A stretch of 64,000 nt of DNA, taken from NCBI RefSeq assembly GCF_021462265.1, contig NZ_JAJONF010000006.1, positions 307,896 through 371,895 of the forward strand, in the 5' to 3' direction. Below the pieces are notes generated by a model. The model did no database searches. It had not been told where the DNA came from and worked only from the letters and a program-made list of their open reading frames with translations. A program made the position numbers and the translations under genes. The DNA comes from Streptomyces shenzhenensis. Its GTDB lineage: Bacteria > Actinomycetota > Actinomycetes > Streptomycetales > Streptomycetaceae. This document shows positions 17,753 to 28,524 of this stretch, piece by piece (positions within the stretch are counted from its first letter, which is position 1; each line of letters starts with the position of its first letter).

Positions 17753-17800
17753 GGGAAGCAGTGTCGCACGCGTGTCCGATAACACCCCCGGGGGGCCGTA

Positions 17801-17964
17801 TGTCAGAACGCACCCGCCAGCCCCTGCCCGTCAGCACACGCCGCCAGAACGCGTGCGTCAGCACACGCCGTCGATCCCCGCCGTCAGCACGCGCCGTCGA
17901 ACCCCACCCGTCGGACGCGCCGTGAGACACCCCGTCCGTCAGCACGCGCGGTCAAAACGCGCCG

Positions 17965-17970
<6 letters not shown>
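17801..17970. repeat. degenerate direct repeats GTCAGmACrCGCCGTC downstream of the mutase gene
   Basis: Roughly eight copies of GTCAGAAC/GTCAGCAC-type units occur at irregular 15-30 base spacing (for example 17802, 17830, 17857, 17883, 17938, 17963). The last copy overlaps the mutase stop codon, so the repeats look like reiterations of that gene end. Confidence 0.65.
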
Positions 17971-19545
<1,575 letters not shown>

Positions 19546-19659
19546 GTGGGTGACCTCCGCAGTACGCCAGTACGCCGATATGCCGATTTCCCGGCACGTC
19601 TGTCAGTTCCCACCATGCCCCCTTGTTCGGCGGCGGTCACGCGGGGAAGCATCCTCGGC

Positions 19660-20499
19660 ATGAAGGTCTCGGCGTACTCAGGGATCCTCGCCGCCGTGCT
19701 GGCCGTGCTGTGCGGGTGCACCGTGCGGGCGCCGGACGGCGGGGACGCCAAGGGGCACTCGCCCGTCCACATCGACCTCCCGCACAGCTCCGCCTCCACC
19801 TCCACGTCCCCTTCGACCGCCGTTCCGGCGCCGGAGCCGACTCCGTCCGCGGTGGAGACCGTGCCGCCGCACATCGTCTTCACCCGCGGCGACACCGGCA
19901 CCGGCGTCCGCGAGCTCCAGGCCCGGCTGCGCCAGGTCGCCTGGCTCTTCGACGGGCCGACGGGGACCTACGACGACCTCACCGCCGAGGCCGTCAAGGG
20001 TTTCCAGGGCAAGCGCGGGCTGCCGCAGACCGGTGAGACCGACGCGGTGACCTGGCGGCTGCTGGTGGGGATGACGCACCGGCCGGGGAAGTGGGAGCTG
20101 TACCTGATGGGCGGTCAGCCGGCCGCCGCGCCCGACCCGCGGTGCCTGACCGGGCGGGTGCTGTGCATCAGCAAGACCAGCCGGACCCTGCGCTGGATGA
20201 TCGACGGGCGCACGGTGTCGACCATGTCCGTGCGGTTCGGGGCGCAGTACACCCCGACCCGGGAGGGTGTGTTCCACGTCTACTGGAAGTCCCGCCACCA
20301 CGTGTCGACGCTCTACCACTCCCCCATGCCGTACGCGATGTTCTTCAGCGGCGGCCAGGCGGTGCACTACTCCTACGACTTCGCGGCCCGCGGCTACGCG
20401 GGCGGCTCGCACGGGTGCGTCAACGTGCGGGACGAGGCGGCGATCGCGGACCTGTTCGCGCAGGTGCGGAACGGCGACAAGGTCGTCGTCTACTGGTGA
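19660..20499 (+). CDS. secreted L,D-transpeptidase (YkuD) with peptidoglycan-binding domain
   Basis: 279 aa. The N-terminus (SGILAAVLAVLCGCTVRAP) looks like a lipoprotein signal with Cys ~20, though Cys-Gly before the modified Cys is unusual. A Ser/Thr/Pro linker leads to a peptidoglycan-binding domain at ~72-135 (RGDTGTGVRELQARLRQ; FQGKRGLPQTGETDAVTWRL) and a YkuD domain to the end with the catalytic GGSHGCVNVRDEAA. It would make or edit 3-3 crosslinks outside the membrane. ATG 19660 begins the signal peptide; an in-frame ATG at 19615 is possible. A 14-bp perfect terminator stem follows at 20526-20564. Confidence 0.9.
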   Translation: MKVSAYSGILAAVLAVLCGCTVRAPDGGDAKGHSPVHIDLPHSSASTSTSPSTAVPAPEPTPSAVETVPPHIVFTRGDTGTGVRELQARLRQVAWLFDGPTGTYDDLTAEAVKGFQGKRGLPQTGETDAVTWRLLVGMTHRPGKWELYLMGGQPAAAPDPRCLTGRVLCISKTSRTLRWMIDGRTVSTMSVRFGAQYTPTREGVFHVYWKSRHHVSTLYHSPMPYAMFFSGGQAVHYSYDFAARGYAGGSHGCVNVRDEAAIADLFAQVRNGDKVVVYW

Positions 20500-20525
20500 G
20501 CGGGTGATGTGCGAAGGACGTGCGG

Positions 20526-20564
20526 GGCGCGGGCGGGACCGGGGGAACGTGTCCCGCCCGCGCC
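20526..20564 (+). terminator. strong terminator hairpin, 14-bp perfect stem
   Basis: GGCGCGGGCGGGAC at 20526-20539 pairs perfectly with GTCCCGCCCGCGCC at 20551-20564 around an 11-base loop, 27 bases after the L,D-transpeptidase stop. Confidence 0.8.
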
Positions 20565-20724
20565 AATGCACGAGCCGCAGGTACGGGGGGAACCCCGGCT
20601 CTGTGCGACGGCCGATGACCAGTCGGCTCATTCAGTACTGCGTCACCGGGGCCGAAAACGTCACTCCTCGCCGGAAAAAAGTTCAGCGAATTTCAAAGCC
20701 GCAGGTCACAGCGGTGCGTAAAGG

Positions 20725-21759
20725 TCAAAGTGCGCTGTATGTGGGGCTGGGCGAGGTGGCGGACCGGCTCTGCGGCAGGGGCGCGAAGCCGGTCGGGGCG
20801 GGGGTGGCCACGCCGTCCTGGTGATGGTGGTCGCCCCTGCCCCAACCGGTGCCGCCCGTGCCGCCGGCGCCCCGGCCGGGCCAGCCCTCGTCGTCGCCGC
20901 CCGAGCCGTTGCCGTCATCCTGGCCGCCCTGGCCGTTGTCGCCGCCCTTGCCGTCACCGGGGGGCTCGCCCTTGCCGTTCAGTCCGGTCCCGAGGACGGC
21001 CTTGCAGAACTTGTCCACCCGGCCGGCGCCGCCCGCCAGTCCCTCCAGGGCCCGCCTGCGCTCGGTGTCCAGCGACTTGCCGCCCTGGATCGCGCGGCAG
21101 GAGGTCAGCGCGCCGCTCCACCCGCCGACGGGGAGGCCGGGGGAGGCGGTGTCCCGGGTCTTCGGCTTGCCCGTCGAACCGGGCGGGTTCTGCCCGGAGC
21201 CGCCGGACGCGGCATGGCTGGAGGGAGTGCCGGTCTCGCCGCCGGGCAGGGAGTCGGGCGACTGCGAGCCCTGCGGACGCGCGGGGGTGCCGGCGGCCGA
21301 GACGGAGGCGGCCGGGCCGGGCCGGTTGTCGTCGAACGGCGTCGGCAGCACCCCGGTGCCCGCGGCCACCGCGATCCCGCCGAGCATGCCGGCGGTCAGC
21401 GCGGCGGCGAGGCCGAGCCGTGCGGGGCGGAACCGGCGCGGGACCCGGGCCGGCCGGGCACCGGCGGCGATACGGAAGAGACCCGCGTCGGCGTCCCGCC
21501 CGGGCCCGCCGGACTGCGCGGCCACGACGGTCCCGGCGTCCTCGGCGGATTCGCGCGCTTTGCGGAAGGCAGCCAGCGCGGCTTCCTCGCCGGGGAGTTC
21601 GGTGGTGGCCGGCGCGACCCGCGCGGAGAGCTCGCCGAGCGCCCCGGCGAGACGTTCTGCCTGGTCACGGGCGGAGGCCTCGACAGCTTCCAGCGACTCA
21701 CCGCGCAGCAGACGGTCCGCCGTCACCCGGTTCAGCCACTTGTACTGCTCGTCGGCCAT
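20725..21759 (-). CDS. sigma-factor-linked single-pass membrane protein, possible anti-sigma factor
   Basis: 344 aa. The first ~60 residues are cytoplasmic (EQYKWLNRVTADRLLRGES), a hydrophobic segment spans ~116-137 (LGLAAALTAGMLGGIAVAAG) and the rest is Pro/Gly/Ser rich with two Cys about 45 residues apart (SCRAIQGG; DKFCKAVLG). The tail is exceptionally Gly/Asp/Asn rich, then HHHQ. Its ATG overlaps the ECF sigma stop by one base (TGATG), the classic sign of a coupled sigma/anti-sigma pair. No ZAS (HxxxCxxC) motif is seen, so if it is an anti-sigma factor it is not the zinc type. The function is inferred from context. Confidence 0.75.
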   Translation of the reverse strand: MADEQYKWLNRVTADRLLRGESLEAVEASARDQAERLAGALGELSARVAPATTELPGEEAALAAFRKARESAEDAGTVVAAQSGGPGRDADAGLFRIAAGARPARVPRRFRPARLGLAAALTAGMLGGIAVAAGTGVLPTPFDDNRPGPAASVSAAGTPARPQGSQSPDSLPGGETGTPSSHAASGGSGQNPPGSTGKPKTRDTASPGLPVGGWSGALTSCRAIQGGKSLDTERRRALEGLAGGAGRVDKFCKAVLGTGLNGKGEPPGDGKGGDNGQGGQDDGNGSGGDDEGWPGRGAGGTGGTGWGRGDHHHQDGVATPAPTGFAPLPQSRSATSPSPTYSAL

Positions 21760-22421
21760 CACATGTCCTTCTGCGTCCGCGAACGCGTATGCGTCACACT
21801 GGCGGACGTCGCCGCACGATCATTCGGTTCTCGCTGGGGCCGCAGCGCGTCGAGGACGTCCGCCGCCTCGGCGTCGGCGCCCAGCAGTTCCGCGAGCTTC
21901 CTGAGCCCCCGGTGGGCTGCCGTCCGCACCGCCCCGGCCCGTTTGCCGAGGGTCTCGGCGGCGGTCTTGGCGTCGAGCCCCATGACGACCCTGAGGACGA
22001 CGGCCTCGGCCTGGTCCTGCGGCAGCCGGGCGATGAGGGAGAGCGTGGAGACGGTGGTCAGCGCCTCGATGGCCTCGCCGGCGGTGTCCGAGTCGGCGGC
22101 CCGGCCGGCCAGTTCCGTCTCGTCGCCGCCGATCGCGGGGCGGCGGCCGCGCATCCGTATGTGATCGAGGGCACGGTTGCGGGCGATCCGGGCGGCCCAG
22201 CCGCGGAACCGGTCCGCGTCTCCGCTGAACCGGTCGAGGTCACGGGCTATCTGCAGCCAGGTCTCCGAGGTGACGTCCTCGGCGTCCGGGTCACCGACCA
22301 GCGTTCGGACGTATCCGAGCAGGCGTGGCTGGACCGCGCGATAGACGATGCGGAACGCGGTCTCGTCCCCGCCCTGTGCCGCACGCACCGCGGCGGTCAG
22401 CTCCGCGTCGTCCCCCAGCAC
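21759..22421 (-). CDS. ECF-type RNA polymerase sigma factor
   Basis: 220-aa sigma-70 family protein with region 2 (AFRIVYRAVQPRLLGYVRTL; GDPDAEDVTSETWLQIARDL; FRGWAARIARNRALDHIRMR) and region 4 (IARLPQDQAEAVVLRVVMGL; TAAETLGKRAGAVRTAAHRG). It would redirect RNA polymerase to envelope or stress promoters. GTG 22421 is chosen because the conserved protein begins LGDDAELTAA and an AGGGA-containing site precedes it; a TTG at 22448 would add nine residues. It is coupled to the membrane protein downstream by a TGATG overlap. No self-type promoter could be named in the 667-base gap upstream. Confidence 0.93.
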   Translation of the reverse strand: MLGDDAELTAAVRAAQGGDETAFRIVYRAVQPRLLGYVRTLVGDPDAEDVTSETWLQIARDLDRFSGDADRFRGWAARIARNRALDHIRMRGRRPAIGGDETELAGRAADSDTAGEAIEALTTVSTLSLIARLPQDQAEAVVLRVVMGLDAKTAAETLGKRAGAVRTAAHRGLRKLAELLGADAEAADVLDALRPQREPNDRAATSASVTHTRSRTQKDM

Positions 22422-23088
22422 CCGTGTGTTCCCTACTTCGCGCCTCAACCGGCGCCGCTCTCGCGGTCGTGGTTCTCGCCGTCCGGTTCGTCGATCGATG
22501 GTTGCGGTGTTCGGGACCGCAGATCGTCGCGGTGGTCATATGCGTCCTCCGCGGCCCGGCGCGAACTGCACGTTACGACCTGAAACCGCTCGCCGTCCAC
22601 GTCAGTACAAAGCGCAACTGACTCGTGACGCCCTGAGGTGTGACAGAAAACGCAGTCATGGCGCTGTACAGGGTACGGGCCGCCGCGCGGTCCGTACCGC
22701 GCGACGGCCGGGGCCTCTCCTGTGGGGGGTGGCGGCCCCGGTCGTTGCTTCGGTTCTTCCGCACCGCGGACGTGTCGCGGTCCGGAGGATTCTCCCGCGC
22801 GGAAGCTCGCCGAGCCGCACCGGACCGGCCGCGGACCCCGCCCGGTACCGGGCCGGGCAACCCGTCGGCGCTCGTCGCGGAGCCCCGCGTCGCCGGATCC
22901 GGAGCAGACCTCAGCCACCCGCCGCGCCACGCCCCGGTGAGCGGTGTCTCACCGGCGTCCGCCGCTCTCCCGTCGGCACGCCCACGGGTGACGTTTGGTC
23001 AGGGCCGGACGCTAAGCCTAAGCGTGGCCTGTGCGAAAGGTGTGACGGGCCTGACAGCGATGGTCTTTTTTTCTAGGGGTGGGGACGA
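22422..23088. other. 667-base divergent intergenic region
   Basis: No convincing gene was found. It holds two small inverted repeats: GGTACGG (22672-22678) pairing with CCGTACC (22692-22698), and ACGCT...AGCGT around 23009-23025. It must carry promoters for the sigma gene (left) and amidase gene (right). A run of seven T at about 23067-23074 lies just before the amidase ribosome site. A ydaO-type (c-di-AMP) leader was considered because it often precedes amidase genes, but its conserved core could not be matched. Confidence 0.5.
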
Positions 23089-25404
23089 GTGAGTCCACGC
23101 GGGACGCGTGCGTACAGACCGTTGAGCATGAGGCGCCGGGCGTGGCTGACGCTCGGTGCGGTGGTCCTGGGCGGCGGGGGTGTGGTGACGTACGCCGTCG
23201 CCAGCCCGTCCGCCGGCCACGGAACCGGCGGGCAGGCCAGACGGCCGGTGAAGGTCTACGACCTGGCGCTGAAGGGCACCACGAACGGCGAGCGGGAGCT
23301 TCCGCGCACGGACACCGGGCAGTTCTCGCTGCTCGGCGTCTCCTGGACGGGGGCGGCGAAGCGGCTGCACGGCACGGCCCGGGTGCGGACCCGGAGCGCC
23401 GAGACCGGGCAGTGGAGCGCCTGGCACGCTCTGGAGGCGGCCGACCCGCTGGAGGACCCGGAGGCCGGCTCCGACGCGCGCGGCGCGTCCGAGCCACTGT
23501 GGGTCGGCCCCTCCGACGGCGTCCAGGTCCAGGTCGCCGGCCGGGACGGCGCCACCAGTGCCGGCCTGCCCAGGGGACTCCAGGTGAACCTGGTCGACCC
23601 GGGGGTGGTGACACCTGCGGAGACCAGGGCGGAGCCGGCCGCGTTCGTGGCGGACGCCACCCCCGGCGACAGCACGTCGCCGACGGACTCCGCGTCCCCC
23701 GGCGCCTCCGTCTCCCCGGCCGACTCGGCCTCCCCGGCGGATTCCGCGTCGCCCACCGAGTCCGTGACGCCGGCCGACTCCGTGCCGGCCACCGGCTCGG
23801 CCTCCCCGAGCGGCTCCGCGTCCGCCGCGCCGACGGACAGCGCGTCCGCGAGCCCGTCGGCCTCCACGCCTGTCGCACCGCCGTCCACCGTGCCCGAGCC
23901 GCCGATCGTCTCGCGGGCCGGCTGGGGCGCCGACGAGTCGCTGAGCCCGGACCCGTCGGACTACAACGCGGACGTGAAGGCCGTCTTCGTCCACCACACG
24001 GACGGCACCAACGACTACGCGTGCTCGGATTCCCCGGCGATCGTCCGGGGCATCTACGCGTACCACACGCAGACCGAGCACTGGAACGACATCGGCTACA
24101 ACTTCCTGGTCGACAAGTGCGGCACGATCTTCGAGGGCCGCAAGGGCGGTGTCGGCCTGCCGGTGCTCGGCGCGCACACCTACGGCTGGAACCGGGAGTC
24201 GGCCGGTATCGCCGTGCTCGGCGACTACACCTCGGCCGGCGCCACGAACGCGGCCCTGGCGTCGATCGCCCGGCTCGCGGCCTGGAAGCTCGGCCAGTAC
24301 GGCGCCGACCCCGCCGGCACCGTCAAGCTCACGGCGGGCGCGACCCAGACCAACTACTTCGGCACCGGCTTCACTTCGGGCACCGCGTACACCTTCAACC
24401 GGATCTCCGGGCACCGCGACGGCTACAACACCCAGTGCCCAGGCAACTCCCTCTACCCCCAGCTGCCGACCGTCCGCGCCTGGGCGTCCGGCCCGGTGCA
24501 GGGCCTCAAGCTCACCTCGCTGTCCGGTGCGAGCCCGTCCGGTTCGACGTACTACACCAAGGGGGCGATCACGGCGAAGTGGTCGACCACCACGCCGGGT
24601 TCGCTGATCTCGAAGTTCGAGCTGCTGGTGGACGGCAAGACCGCCGCCACCACCTCCGGAACGGCGACCTCGGCCGCCGCCACGCTCACCGCGGGCAGCC
24701 ACACCGTGGCCGTACGGGCCGTGCACCAGTCCGGCAAGACCACGACGACCGCCGCGCTGACCGTCGTCACCGACACCACGGCGCCGTCCTTCACCACCGC
24801 GCCGAAGCTGTCCCTGCGCACCGGCACCGTCAGCACCACCGCCGTGCCGGTCACCCTCGGCTGGAAGGCCACCGACGACGCGGCCCTGAAGTCGGTGAGC
24901 CTGCTGTCCCCGACGACGGCCGCCTTCGGCCCGACCACGACCGGCTCCAGCCGCACCGCCCGGCCCGGTACCGCGTCCACCTGGTCGATGAAGGCGTACG
25001 ACTACGCGGGCAACACCCGCACCTCGTCCGCCTCCTTCACCCCGGTGATCCTCCAGGAGACGTCGGCCGCCAGGTCCGGTACCTGGACGGCCCGGTCGTC
25101 CACCAACTACCTGGGCGGCACGTCCTACTCCAGCGGCTCCAAGGGCGCGAGCCTGAGCTGGACCTTCACCGGCCGGTCCGCCTCCTGGGTGGTCTCGCGG
25201 GCGTCCACCTCGGGTCAGGCCTACGTCTACGTCGACGGCACCAAGGTGGCGACCGTCGACCTGAAGTCCACGACGACCTCGTACCGCCAGGCGATCTGGA
25301 CCAGGGCCTGGTCCTCCAGCGCCAAGCACACCGTGAGGATCGTGGTGGCCGGCACCAGCGGCCGCCCGACGGTCACGACGGACGGCCTGGTGTACATCAA
25401 GTAG
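23089..25404 (+). CDS. secreted N-acetylmuramoyl-L-alanine amidase / peptidoglycan-recognition protein
   Basis: 771 aa. An N-terminal signal (RRRAWLTLGAVVLGGGGVV) exports it. A first ~190-residue domain is followed by a low-complexity Ser/Pro/Ala/Asp linker (~195-265) and a PGRP/amidase_2 domain (~275-465) with zinc ligands in VFVHHTDGTNDYACS, the active-site Tyr region WNDIGYNFLVDKCGTIFEG and the late His of RISGHRDGYNTQCPG. C-terminal beta-domains (Thr/Ser rich; TYSSGSKGASLSWTFTG) probably bind wall polymer. It would cleave the bond between MurNAc and L-Ala of the stem peptide. Translation may start at GTG 23089 or at ATG 23128, directly before the signal peptide. It ends 3 bases from the convergent MFS gene. 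Confidence 0.92.
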   Translation: MSPRGTRAYRPLSMRRRAWLTLGAVVLGGGGVVTYAVASPSAGHGTGGQARRPVKVYDLALKGTTNGERELPRTDTGQFSLLGVSWTGAAKRLHGTARVRTRSAETGQWSAWHALEAADPLEDPEAGSDARGASEPLWVGPSDGVQVQVAGRDGATSAGLPRGLQVNLVDPGVVTPAETRAEPAAFVADATPGDSTSPTDSASPGASVSPADSASPADSASPTESVTPADSVPATGSASPSGSASAAPTDSASASPSASTPVAPPSTVPEPPIVSRAGWGADESLSPDPSDYNADVKAVFVHHTDGTNDYACSDSPAIVRGIYAYHTQTEHWNDIGYNFLVDKCGTIFEGRKGGVGLPVLGAHTYGWNRESAGIAVLGDYTSAGATNAALASIARLAAWKLGQYGADPAGTVKLTAGATQTNYFGTGFTSGTAYTFNRISGHRDGYNTQCPGNSLYPQLPTVRAWASGPVQGLKLTSLSGASPSGSTYYTKGAITAKWSTTTPGSLISKFELLVDGKTAATTSGTATSAAATLTAGSHTVAVRAVHQSGKTTTTAALTVVTDTTAPSFTTAPKLSLRTGTVSTTAVPVTLGWKATDDAALKSVSLLSPTTAAFGPTTTGSSRTARPGTASTWSMKAYDYAGNTRTSSASFTPVILQETSAARSGTWTARSSTNYLGGTSYSSGSKGASLSWTFTGRSASWVVSRASTSGQAYVYVDGTKVATVDLKSTTTSYRQAIWTRAWSSSAKHTVRIVVAGTSGRPTVTTDGLVYIK

Positions 25405-25407
25405 TTC

Positions 25408-26880
25408 TCAGGTGGCCGACTCCACCGGTTCGGGCGTCCGCTCCCGCGCTGCCTGCGGGGTGGGCGCCCGGTCCGCGTTCACGACCACTCCGGCGACCAG
25501 GGCGCCCAGCAGCAGAGCGGCCATCGCCCACCAGGTGGCCACGTTGAAGCCGTGCACCGCGGCCTTCGCCGCCAGCAGCGCCCTGTCCGGAACGGTCGCG
25601 GCGTGCGCGGTGGCGTAGCGGGTGGTGACGCTCGCGGCGATGGTGTTCAGGAGCGCCGTACCGATCGAACCGCCCACCTGCTGGGCGGTGTTGAAGGTGG
25701 CCGAGGCCGCGCCCGAGTCCCGTGGGGCGACGTTGCCGGTGGCCAGCGAGACGGAGGTCATCATCGCGGTGCCCATGCCGAGGCCGAGCATCAGCATGCC
25801 GGGCAGGATGTGCGAGGCGTACGCCGGTTCGACCCCGACCTGGGCTATCAGCGCCAGCGCCCCGGCCGCCAGCAGCAGCCCGGGCACGATCAGCATGCGG
25901 GGCGGGACCCGGTGCAGCAGCCGGGCGGCGACCTGGGTGGAGCCGGTGACCATGCCGACGGTGATGGGGAGATAGGCGACGCCGGTCTTCACGGGCGAAT
26001 AGCCGAGGACGCGTTGCATGTAGTACGTCAGGAAGAGGAAGACGCCGAACATGCCGACGGTCACCAGCAGCACGGTGAGGAACGAGCCGATGCGCTGCCG
26101 GTCCCGTACGACGGTCATCGGGAGCAGCGGGACCCGGGCGCGGGTCTGCCAGTACCCGAAGAGGCCGAGCAGCGCCACTCCGCCGCCGAGCAGCGCCAGG
26201 ACCAGGCCGTCACCCCAGCTCCGGGACTCCGCCTCGGAGAAGCCGTAGACCAGGGAGAGCATGCCGGCCGAGCCGAGCAGGGCGCCGGGGGCATCGAGGC
26301 GGGCGTCGGGATGGCGGCCGCCGTCGGGCAGCAGGACCCAGGCGCCGGCGAAGGCGACCAGCGCGATCGGCACGTTGACGTACAGGCACCAGCGCCAGTC
26401 CAGGTACTGGGTGAGGAAGCCGCCCGCGAGCAGCCCGACCGCGGCGCCCGCGCCGATGATGGCGCCGAAGATGCCGAACGCCTTCCCGCGGTCCCTCGGG
26501 TCGGTGAACGTCGTCGCGAGCAGCGACAGCGCGGCCGGGGCGAGCAGCGCGGCGAACACGCCCTGCAAGGCCCGCGCCCCGAACAGCATGCCCTGGTTGA
26601 CCGCGGCCCCGCCGAGCGCGGAGGCGGCCGCGAAACCGACCAGACCGGTCATGAACGCCACCCTGCGTCCGGCCAGGTCGGCGATCCGGCCGCCGAGCAG
26701 CAGCAGCCCGCCGAAGGCGAGGGTGTAGGCGGTGATCACCCATTGCCGGTTGCCGTCGGACATGTGCAGAGCGACCTGGGCGGAGGGGAGCGCGATGTTG
26801 ACGATGGTCATGTCGAGCACGACCATCAGCTGGGCCAGGGCGATGACCACCAGGGCCCACCAGCGTCGGTTGTCGGCCAT
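25408..26880 (-). CDS. MFS drug exporter, DHA2 (14-TMS) family
   Basis: 490-aa integral membrane antiporter. The N-terminus LAQLMVVLDMTIVNIALPSA is the DHA2 motif D1, GGRIADLAGRRVAFMTGL is MFS motif A and LGGAAVNQGMLFGARALQGV with the following PAALSLL is the motif B/C region. About 14 hydrophobic segments run to VATWWAMAALLLGALVAGVV. It would export drugs or small cations using the proton gradient; the substrate is not readable. ATG 26880 gives the family-like start. No regulator gene is adjacent, and the next gene leftwards converges from the amidase with only 3 bases between. Confidence 0.93.
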   Translation of the reverse strand: MADNRRWWALVVIALAQLMVVLDMTIVNIALPSAQVALHMSDGNRQWVITAYTLAFGGLLLLGGRIADLAGRRVAFMTGLVGFAAASALGGAAVNQGMLFGARALQGVFAALLAPAALSLLATTFTDPRDRGKAFGIFGAIIGAGAAVGLLAGGFLTQYLDWRWCLYVNVPIALVAFAGAWVLLPDGGRHPDARLDAPGALLGSAGMLSLVYGFSEAESRSWGDGLVLALLGGGVALLGLFGYWQTRARVPLLPMTVVRDRQRIGSFLTVLLVTVGMFGVFLFLTYYMQRVLGYSPVKTGVAYLPITVGMVTGSTQVAARLLHRVPPRMLIVPGLLLAAGALALIAQVGVEPAYASHILPGMLMLGLGMGTAMMTSVSLATGNVAPRDSGAASATFNTAQQVGGSIGTALLNTIAASVTTRYATAHAATVPDRALLAAKAAVHGFNVATWWAMAALLLGALVAGVVVNADRAPTPQAARERTPEPVESAT

Positions 26881-26927
26881 GGGGCAATCGTGCTCCGCCA
26901 CCGGCCTGTTGGGAACGTCCGCGTCTC

Positions 26928-27428
26928 TTATTTCGGTGTTTTTTGCCGAGCCGCCGGCTGTTCCAGCGCGTCCCGGCACAGCAGTCGCAGTGAGCCCTGG
27001 CCGCGGTAGCACCGCCGGGCCTCGTCGATCGGGTCCCACAGCCGGCCGTCGGGGGTGCGGATCCAGTGGTCGCCGCCGGTCGCCCACCACTCGGCGCCGG
27101 CGTGACGGACGATCACCTCGCCGGCGTAGGCCCCGAAACCGCGCAGCATCTCCCGCACGGCGTCGTACGGCGGGTCCTCCCGGCGTATCTCCTCCACCAT
27201 GCGGTCGACCCGCCACAGGCTCTGCGCCGAGTAGTCGAGCCGGACCCGCGCGCCCTCGCGCATCATGGCCACCGCGTCCGCCGCCCACCGGGCCGGTCTC
27301 GCGGCGGCGTGCGGCCTGGTCCGCCGCGGCGCCGTCAGGTGGCCGTCGGGCAAGTGGCCGTCGGGCAGGTGGCCGTCGGGCAGGTGATCGACGGTCAGGT
27401 GGCCGGCTGTCGCATCGTGGGCTGTCAC
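26928..27428 (-). CDS. hypothetical protein with N-terminal HLPDG repeats
   Basis: 166 aa, not recognised. The body (ADAVAMMREGARVRLDYSAQ; WRVDRMVEEIRREDPPYDAV; FGAYAGEVIVRHAGAEWWAT) is a compact alpha/beta domain of a type common as an uncharacterised Streptomyces protein. The N-terminus holds three tandem copies of the pentapeptide HLPDG encoded by 15-bp units at 27336-27395, which looks like recent slippage and is unlikely to be functional. GTG 27428 is the only good upstream start; if the repeats are untranslated, an internal start near the ADAVAMM block is possible. It lies 47 bases upstream of the MFS gene and could share its transcript. Confidence 0.75.
   Translation of the reverse strand: MTAHDATAGHLTVDHLPDGHLPDGHLPDGHLTAPRRTRPHAAARPARWAADAVAMMREGARVRLDYSAQSLWRVDRMVEEIRREDPPYDAVREMLRGFGAYAGEVIVRHAGAEWWATGGDHWIRTPDGRLWDPIDEARRCYRGQGSLRLLCRDALEQPAARQKTPK
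27336..27395. repeat. 15-bp tandem repeats inside a coding region
   Basis: Units of CAGGTGGCCGTCGGG repeat at 27336, 27351 and 27366, with a diverged fourth at 27381. In-frame length (15 bp) keeps the reading frame and gives the HLPDG pentapeptides. Confidence 0.85.
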
Positions 27429-27523
27429 ATAGGGAAGAGCGAGGCCGACGGCGGTTTCGTCACCCGGATACAGGGGGGTTGCGGCAACCGGCGCAGGACC
27501 CGCGCACCGCCGTCACGAATGGT

Positions 27524-28081
27524 TCACCCGAGCCCGCGGGCCCGCCGTGAGACCACCGCGCGCAGCACCCGGCGGCCCTCGGTGGAGACGTCCAGCGCAC
27601 GCCGCAGCCCGGCCGCGCCGTGCTCCGCCAGCAGTTCGAGCACCGTGACCTGACGGCGCAGTTCGGCGGCGACCAGCGGCGACATGCCCTCGGTGCCGCC
27701 CTCCCGGAGGGAGTCGACCGAGGGTGCCGCGTCCTCGGCCGGGTCGAGGAGCCGGTGGATCTGCAGCGAGGCGACGGAGCAGGCGTCGGCCCACCGGCGG
27801 ATGTCCGCGGCCTCCCGCGACTCGGGCGCGGCGTCGAGCATCCGCCGGGCGAGGGCCTCGGCCTCCCCTGCCCGGCCGTCGCGCTCGGTGCCGGCGCCGA
27901 GCGAGCCGCGCGCCTTCTCCAGTCCCGGGCCCCAGTCGGAGCCGTCGGCGAGGCTCGCCCACAGCGGCCGCAGCACCAGGTCGTCCCCGCCCAGCAGCGG
28001 CACGCACCGATCCAAACAGGCCAACCCACTGGCGGCCAGTCCGCGTTCATCGGCCTGAGCGATCAGCTCCACCAGGCTCAT
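27524..28081 (-). CDS. hypothetical cytoplasmic protein
   Basis: 185 aa, not recognised. It is helical and Leu/Ala rich (MSLVELIAQADERGLAASGL; LARRMLDAAPESREAADIRR; AELRRQVTVLELLAEHGAAG) with Cys residues at CLDRCVPLLGG. The ATG at 28081 has GGGAGG about 6 bases upstream. The frame is open much further upstream and includes a hydrophobic stretch at 28300-28399, but the ribosome site and the low-quality intervening sequence favour the shorter form. No operon partner is evident. Confidence 0.7.
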   Translation of the reverse strand: MSLVELIAQADERGLAASGLACLDRCVPLLGGDDLVLRPLWASLADGSDWGPGLEKARGSLGAGTERDGRAGEAEALARRMLDAAPESREAADIRRWADACSVASLQIHRLLDPAEDAAPSVDSLREGGTEGMSPLVAAELRRQVTVLELLAEHGAAGLRRALDVSTEGRRVLRAVVSRRARGLG

Positions 28082-28524
28082 CCCACGCCTCCCAGAAACG
28101 GTACATACCAAGGCACCCATGTGCACGGATCCCACACTTGCCCTAACTGCGTGCGACGGTACGGCAGTGTCACACCGGCAGGACACCCGGGATCCACAGG
28201 AGTCCGAAGAATGTGTTTTCGGCCAACAGTGCGGCAGGGCCGGAGGAGGCGGGCCGGGGGGGCAGAACGCGGCCGGTGCGGTGTCCGCCGGAGCCTTCTC
28301 GTGCCGCATCCGGGTCAGCCGCGGTACGGGGAGGATCGCGAGCACGGCGGCGGCGATACCGGCGATACCGGCGCTCTGCAGGGCGGCCGCGATGAACATC
28401 TCCCCGGTGACGGCACGATTGCCCGCAGCCGGGACGCGGCCGGGCCCGGAGCCCTCCCCCGGCCCGCGCGCGGAAGGCGGCAGGCAGGGCCCGTCACCGC
28501 CGTACGTCCCCGTGGTTCGCCGGG
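28082..28524. other. 443-base gap with an open hydrophobic segment
   Basis: No gene is called. On the minus strand 28300-28399 encodes FIAAALQSAGIAGIAAAVLA in frame with the gene at 27524, preceded by an ATG at 28399 whose GGGGAG touches the start codon with no spacing. It is most likely chance, but a small membrane peptide cannot be excluded. Confidence 0.35.

Noticed and set aside
22700..23088. ydaO-type c-di-AMP riboswitch before the amidase gene
   Set aside because: Some similar words are present but the conserved core could not be matched in order.
28081..28399. N-terminal extension of the hypothetical gene to an ATG at 28399
   Set aside because: The Shine-Dalgarno has no spacing and the intervening sequence is Cys/Pro-rich and unlike a domain; ATG 28081 has a good site.
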